Notes under the pieces: model-generated
Seen by the model: the letters and a program-made list of their open reading frames with translations, nothing else
Told to the model about the DNA's origin: nothing
Databases searched by the model: none
In this document: positions 23,236 to 25,766 of the stretch, one piece after another
Position numbering within the stretch: position 1 is the stretch's first letter
Layout of the letters: each line of letters starts with the position of its first letter
Source of the DNA: Acidobacteriaceae bacterium
GTDB lineage: Bacteria > Acidobacteriota > Terriglobia > Terriglobales > Acidobacteriaceae
Reading direction: 5' to 3'
Assembly (NCBI GenBank): GCA_003165855.1
Contig: PMXH01000130.1
Coordinates: 168-25,933, forward strand
Length of the DNA stretch: 25,766 nucleotides
Position numbers and translations under genes: made by a program

Positions 23236-24770
23236 ACATTGGCTCGCTTCTTCCCAGCCACGCCCGCTATCGTCCAAATCACACCGCCGTAGTTTTTGAA
23301 GATTCCCGCCTCAGCTTTCGGGAGTTCAACTCCCGGGTTAACCGGCTTGCCAATGCGCTTTCTAGTCTGGAGGTGAAGAAAGGCGACAAAGTCGCGACAA
23401 TCCTGCCCAACTGCTTGAGCTTGCTTGAGACCTACTGGGCAGTTGCAAAGATCGGAGCCGTGGTGGTGCCGCTCAGTCCTCTTCTGCGGGAGAAAGCCTT
23501 GACCGCGCTCCTTAAGGATTCCGATGGCGGCACGATTATCGCGAGTCTCGATTTTGCGGAGCCGCTTGCCACCATCCGGCATGAACTGCACAACGTTCCG
23601 GACGAGCGCCTCATCGTGACTGCATCATCGCCCGTTCCAGGATTTCAAACCTACGACGAACTCACCTGTCGGGCCAGCGAAGCCGAGCCTCCTAAGACCG
23701 AAATTGTGGACGGCGATCCCTGCACCATCATTTACAGCAGTGGCACGACCGGCACACCCAAGGGAATCGTACACACGCACTACATTCGCGCCATATACTG
23801 CACGCTCTTTGCTTCGACCTTCCGCATGAGCCCCGAGAGCGTAGTGCTCCACTCGGGCTCAATCGTCTTCAACGGCGCCTTCCTTACACTCATGCCCGCG
23901 ATGTATCTGGGAGCGAAGTACATCCTGCACAAGAGCTTTGATCCGCGGACGTTTGTGGAAACGGTGGCGCGCGAAAGCGTGACCCACGTCATGATGGTCC
24001 CGTCGCAGATTGTCGCGCTCCTGAGTTCGCCGTACTTTTCGGCAGAAGCGCTTAAATCCCTCGAAATGATCGGTACCGTTGGCGCCCCGCTGCACCTGGA
24101 GCACAAAGAGAAGCTGAATCACTGCCTGCCCGGCAGATTTTACGAACTCTACGGGCTCACGGAAGGGTTCATGACGGTGCTCGACAAGAATCATTATGCG
24201 TCCAAGCCAAATTCTGTTGGCCCGCCGCAACCATTTTTTGACATGCGGATCATAAATTGGCAGGGAAAGGACGTGCCTCCGGGGGAGATCGGGGAGATTG
24301 TTGGGCGCGGGCCAGCGCTCATGCCGGGTTATTACAAGCGGCCTGATTTGACGGCTCAGGCAATTGTCGACGGCTGGCTGCACACTGGCGACCTGGGATA
24401 CGTTGATGAAGACGGATTTCTCTATCTAGTGGACAGAAAGAAGGACATGATCATCAGTGGCGGCACGAATGTCTTCCCGAAGGACATCGAGGAAATCATC
24501 GTGCAGCATCCGGCGGTTCGTGAAGCGGCAGTATTTGGGATCCCCAGCGAGAAGTGGGGTGAGACCCCGCTGGCTGCCGTCATTCTGCACCAGTCGGATG
24601 CCGTCACTGCCGAGGGGCTGTGCGAATGGATCAATGAGCGCGTAGATGCGAAAAATCAGCGCGTCTGCGCGGTCACGATCGTGGAGGACTTTCCCCGCAG
24701 TAGTGCGGGAAAAACGCTGAAACGCTTGCTCCGTGAACCCTACTGGTCTGGCCGAGACGAGAAAATCTAG
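23232..24770 (+). CDS. AMP-forming acyl-CoA synthetase (AMP-dependent synthetase/ligase)
   Basis: A 512-residue ANL-superfamily enzyme, which joins a carboxylic acid to CoA through an acyl-adenylate. The ATP loop YSSGTTGTPKG at 168-178, the A5 motif YGLTEG, the hinge region LVDRKKDMIISGG and the catalytic lysine K494 in SSAGKTLKR are all intact. Length suits a medium- or long-chain fatty acid, hydroxy acid or aromatic acid ligase. The start at 23232 is chosen because family homology begins with MNIGSLLPSHARYRPNHTAV and because it overlaps the esterase stop by 4 nt; the frame is open back to 23154, but that part lies inside the esterase gene. It is the last gene of the hydrolase-esterase-ligase group and would feed the acid product into central metabolism, possibly through the thiolase at 15803. 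Confidence 0.95.
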   Translation: MNIGSLLPSHARYRPNHTAVVFEDSRLSFREFNSRVNRLANALSSLEVKKGDKVATILPNCLSLLETYWAVAKIGAVVVPLSPLLREKALTALLKDSDGGTIIASLDFAEPLATIRHELHNVPDERLIVTASSPVPGFQTYDELTCRASEAEPPKTEIVDGDPCTIIYSSGTTGTPKGIVHTHYIRAIYCTLFASTFRMSPESVVLHSGSIVFNGAFLTLMPAMYLGAKYILHKSFDPRTFVETVARESVTHVMMVPSQIVALLSSPYFSAEALKSLEMIGTVGAPLHLEHKEKLNHCLPGRFYELYGLTEGFMTVLDKNHYASKPNSVGPPQPFFDMRIINWQGKDVPPGEIGEIVGRGPALMPGYYKRPDLTAQAIVDGWLHTGDLGYVDEDGFLYLVDRKKDMIISGGTNVFPKDIEEIIVQHPAVREAAVFGIPSEKWGETPLAAVILHQSDAVTAEGLCEWINERVDAKNQRVCAVTIVEDFPRSSAGKTLKRLLREPYWSGRDEKI

Positions 24771-24808
24771 AATTTCTCTTGGCAATATTGGCGATCAAGG
24801 TGCCGAAA

Positions 24809-24840
24809 GCCCTGAGAGCCGGCCAGAGTGAGCTCAGGGC
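24809..24840 (+). terminator. Candidate terminator hairpin after the acyl-CoA ligase gene
   Basis: GCCCTGAG at 24809-24816 pairs with CTCAGGGC at 24833-24840 around a 16-nt loop, 38 nt after the stop. No T-tract follows, so efficiency is uncertain. Confidence 0.4.
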
Positions 24841-24982
24841 GCGGCCTTCGAGCCAATCATGACGGCTGCATCGGTAAGTGCCATCATGCCAAACCGGGGC
24901 AGGGCTGCCTCACAGGCTGACACAGTCTGGCTGCCGGTAAGGGTGACAGTCTCTTGGAGCATCGATAAACTGAAATACTCGT

Positions 24983-25012
24983 TTGCCCTGATTCGTTCCC
25001 CTTCGATAGAAT
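24983..25012 (+). promoter_or_regulatory. Probable sigma-70 promoter of sucC
   Basis: TTGCCC (24983-24988) and TAGAAT (25007-25012) are spaced by 18 nt; four and five of six bases match the consensus. Predicted start near 25019 leaves a leader of about 70 nt. Confidence 0.55.
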
Positions 25013-25089
25013 TAGAGGTTTGCTGCCCTCAGTCGATAGCCGCAAGCAGGTTCCTTCCGATTCTTAGCGAACGAACGAAGAGCGTCATT

Positions 25090-25766
25090 ATGAAAATCCA
25101 TGAGTACCAGGGAAAAGCGATTCTTAAGAAATATGGTGTGACCGTGCCGCGCGGGACGATGGCGACCTCGCGCGAAGAAGCCGACTCCGCGGCGAAAGCA
25201 TTGTTTAGCGCCGGAGCGACCGGCGTGGTGGTCAAGGCGCAGATTCACGCGGGCGGGCGCGGTAAGGGTGGAGGCGTGAAGATCGCCAAGTCTGCCAATG
25301 AAGCGGGAGACATCGCCGAAAAGATGCTGGGCATGAAGTTGGTCACGCATCAGACAGGTCCCGAGGGCCGCATCGTCCGGCGGTTGCTGATCGAGGAAAC
25401 TCTGCCCATCGAAAAGGAGTTGTACTTGGGAATTCTGGTGGACCGCGCCGAGGGTAAGCCGGTATTCATGGCTTCGGCTGCGGGTGGAATGGAAATCGAG
25501 CAGGTCGCGGCGGAGAATCCCGATGCCATTCTGAAGCAGCACATTGATCCCGGCATGGGGCTGGAAGCATTCCAGGCGCGCAAGATGGCTTTCAAGCTTG
25601 GACTGAGCGCCAAGCAAATCAATCCCGCAGTGCAATTTCTTTCCAACCTGTACAAAGCATTTCTCGATACCGATGCTTCGCTCCTCGAAATCAATCCCTT
25701 CATCACCACCACCGACGGCCGGCTCTTCGCGCTCGACGCCAAGCTGACCTTCGACGACAACGCGCT
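25090..25766 (+). CDS. sucC: Succinyl-CoA synthetase (ADP-forming) beta subunit, N-terminal part (runs off right edge)
   Basis: The first 225 residues of SucC; family members are about 390 long, so the C-terminal CoA-ligase domain is outside the window. With SucD it makes succinate, CoA and ATP from succinyl-CoA in the TCA cycle. The N terminus MKIHEYQGKAILKKYGV is diagnostic. The ATP-grasp domain follows with VVKAQIHAGGRGKGGGVK (nucleotide-binding lysine and Gly-rich loop), IEKELYLGILVDR, and the metal-binding segment LLEINPF with ALDAKLTFDDNA at the edge. The ATG at 25090 has GAAGAG 8 nt upstream. It has its own promoter and is probably followed by sucD. It is a housekeeping gene and need not be functionally linked to the ester locus before it. 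Confidence 0.97.
   Translation, partial: MKIHEYQGKAILKKYGVTVPRGTMATSREEADSAAKALFSAGATGVVVKAQIHAGGRGKGGGVKIAKSANEAGDIAEKMLGMKLVTHQTGPEGRIVRRLLIEETLPIEKELYLGILVDRAEGKPVFMASAAGGMEIEQVAAENPDAILKQHIDPGMGLEAFQARKMAFKLGLSAKQINPAVQFLSNLYKAFLDTDASLLEINPFITTTDGRLFALDAKLTFDDNA

Larger units (their letters stand above)
24771..25089. other. Intergenic region between acyl-CoA ligase and sucC
   Basis: This 319-nt stretch contains no convincing gene on either strand. It holds a hairpin at 24809-24840 and a sucC promoter at 24983-25012. The remainder, 24841-24982, shows no clear structure. Confidence 0.6.

Noticed and set aside
1..25766. CRISPR array, tRNA, rRNA, insertion sequence or prophage
   Set aside because: No regularly spaced long repeats, no tRNA-like TTCGAAT arm in context, no transposase or integrase, and no terminal inverted repeats were found by reading.

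Overview
The window is a 25.8 kb GC-rich chromosomal segment, most likely from an Acidobacteriota member (class Terriglobia; Koribacter- or Sulfotelmatobacter-like). The pointers are an Oar-type TonB receptor with an N-terminal carboxypeptidase-like domain, a kumamolisin-type S53 protease with its pro-domain, a Ser/Thr kinase of the GKGGMGEV type with an N-terminal zinc ribbon, a LytTR regulator with no kinase beside it, and heptanucleotide repeats after stop codons. The phylum is inferred from gene content; no rRNA or tRNA was seen.

Layout. 1-353 (-): start of a Ser/Thr kinase running off the left edge. 541-5865 (+): a lipoprotein of unknown function, a polytopic GT-C-like membrane protein and a secreted sedolisin, closed by a strong terminator at 5915-5945. 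6037-6689 (+): a vapBC-type toxin-antitoxin pair with a clear repeat operator. 6696-9150 (-): small coiled-coil gene, purS and glmS in one direction; the first two look leaderless or nearly so. 9379-13865 (+): a large sigma-54 activator (three GAF-like domains, PAS, AAA+, HTH) and a Crp/Fnr regulator with four FNR-like cysteines and an N-terminal extension. 14141-16981 (-): LytTR response regulator, a DUF4412-like secreted protein and an acetyl-CoA acetyltransferase. 17147-24770 (+): TetR regulator, TonB receptor, alpha/beta hydrolase, PHB-depolymerase-family esterase and acyl-CoA ligase. 25090-25766 (+): start of sucC, running off the right edge.

How the genes may work together. The most coherent block is 15803-24770. 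A thiolase and a TetR regulator diverge around two palindromes. TetR is followed at 31 nt by an outer-membrane receptor, then by two esterases and an AMP-forming acyl-CoA ligase whose start overlaps the esterase stop. This reads as import of an ester, its hydrolysis, activation of the released acid to a CoA thioester, and thiolysis to acetyl-CoA. The substrate is unknown; polyhydroxyalkanoate oligomers, lipid esters and aromatic esters all fit. I see no proof of a new kind of molecular machine. The best leads are this locus, the four-cysteine Crp/Fnr protein with two possible starts, the leaderless genes, and the heptamer repeats.
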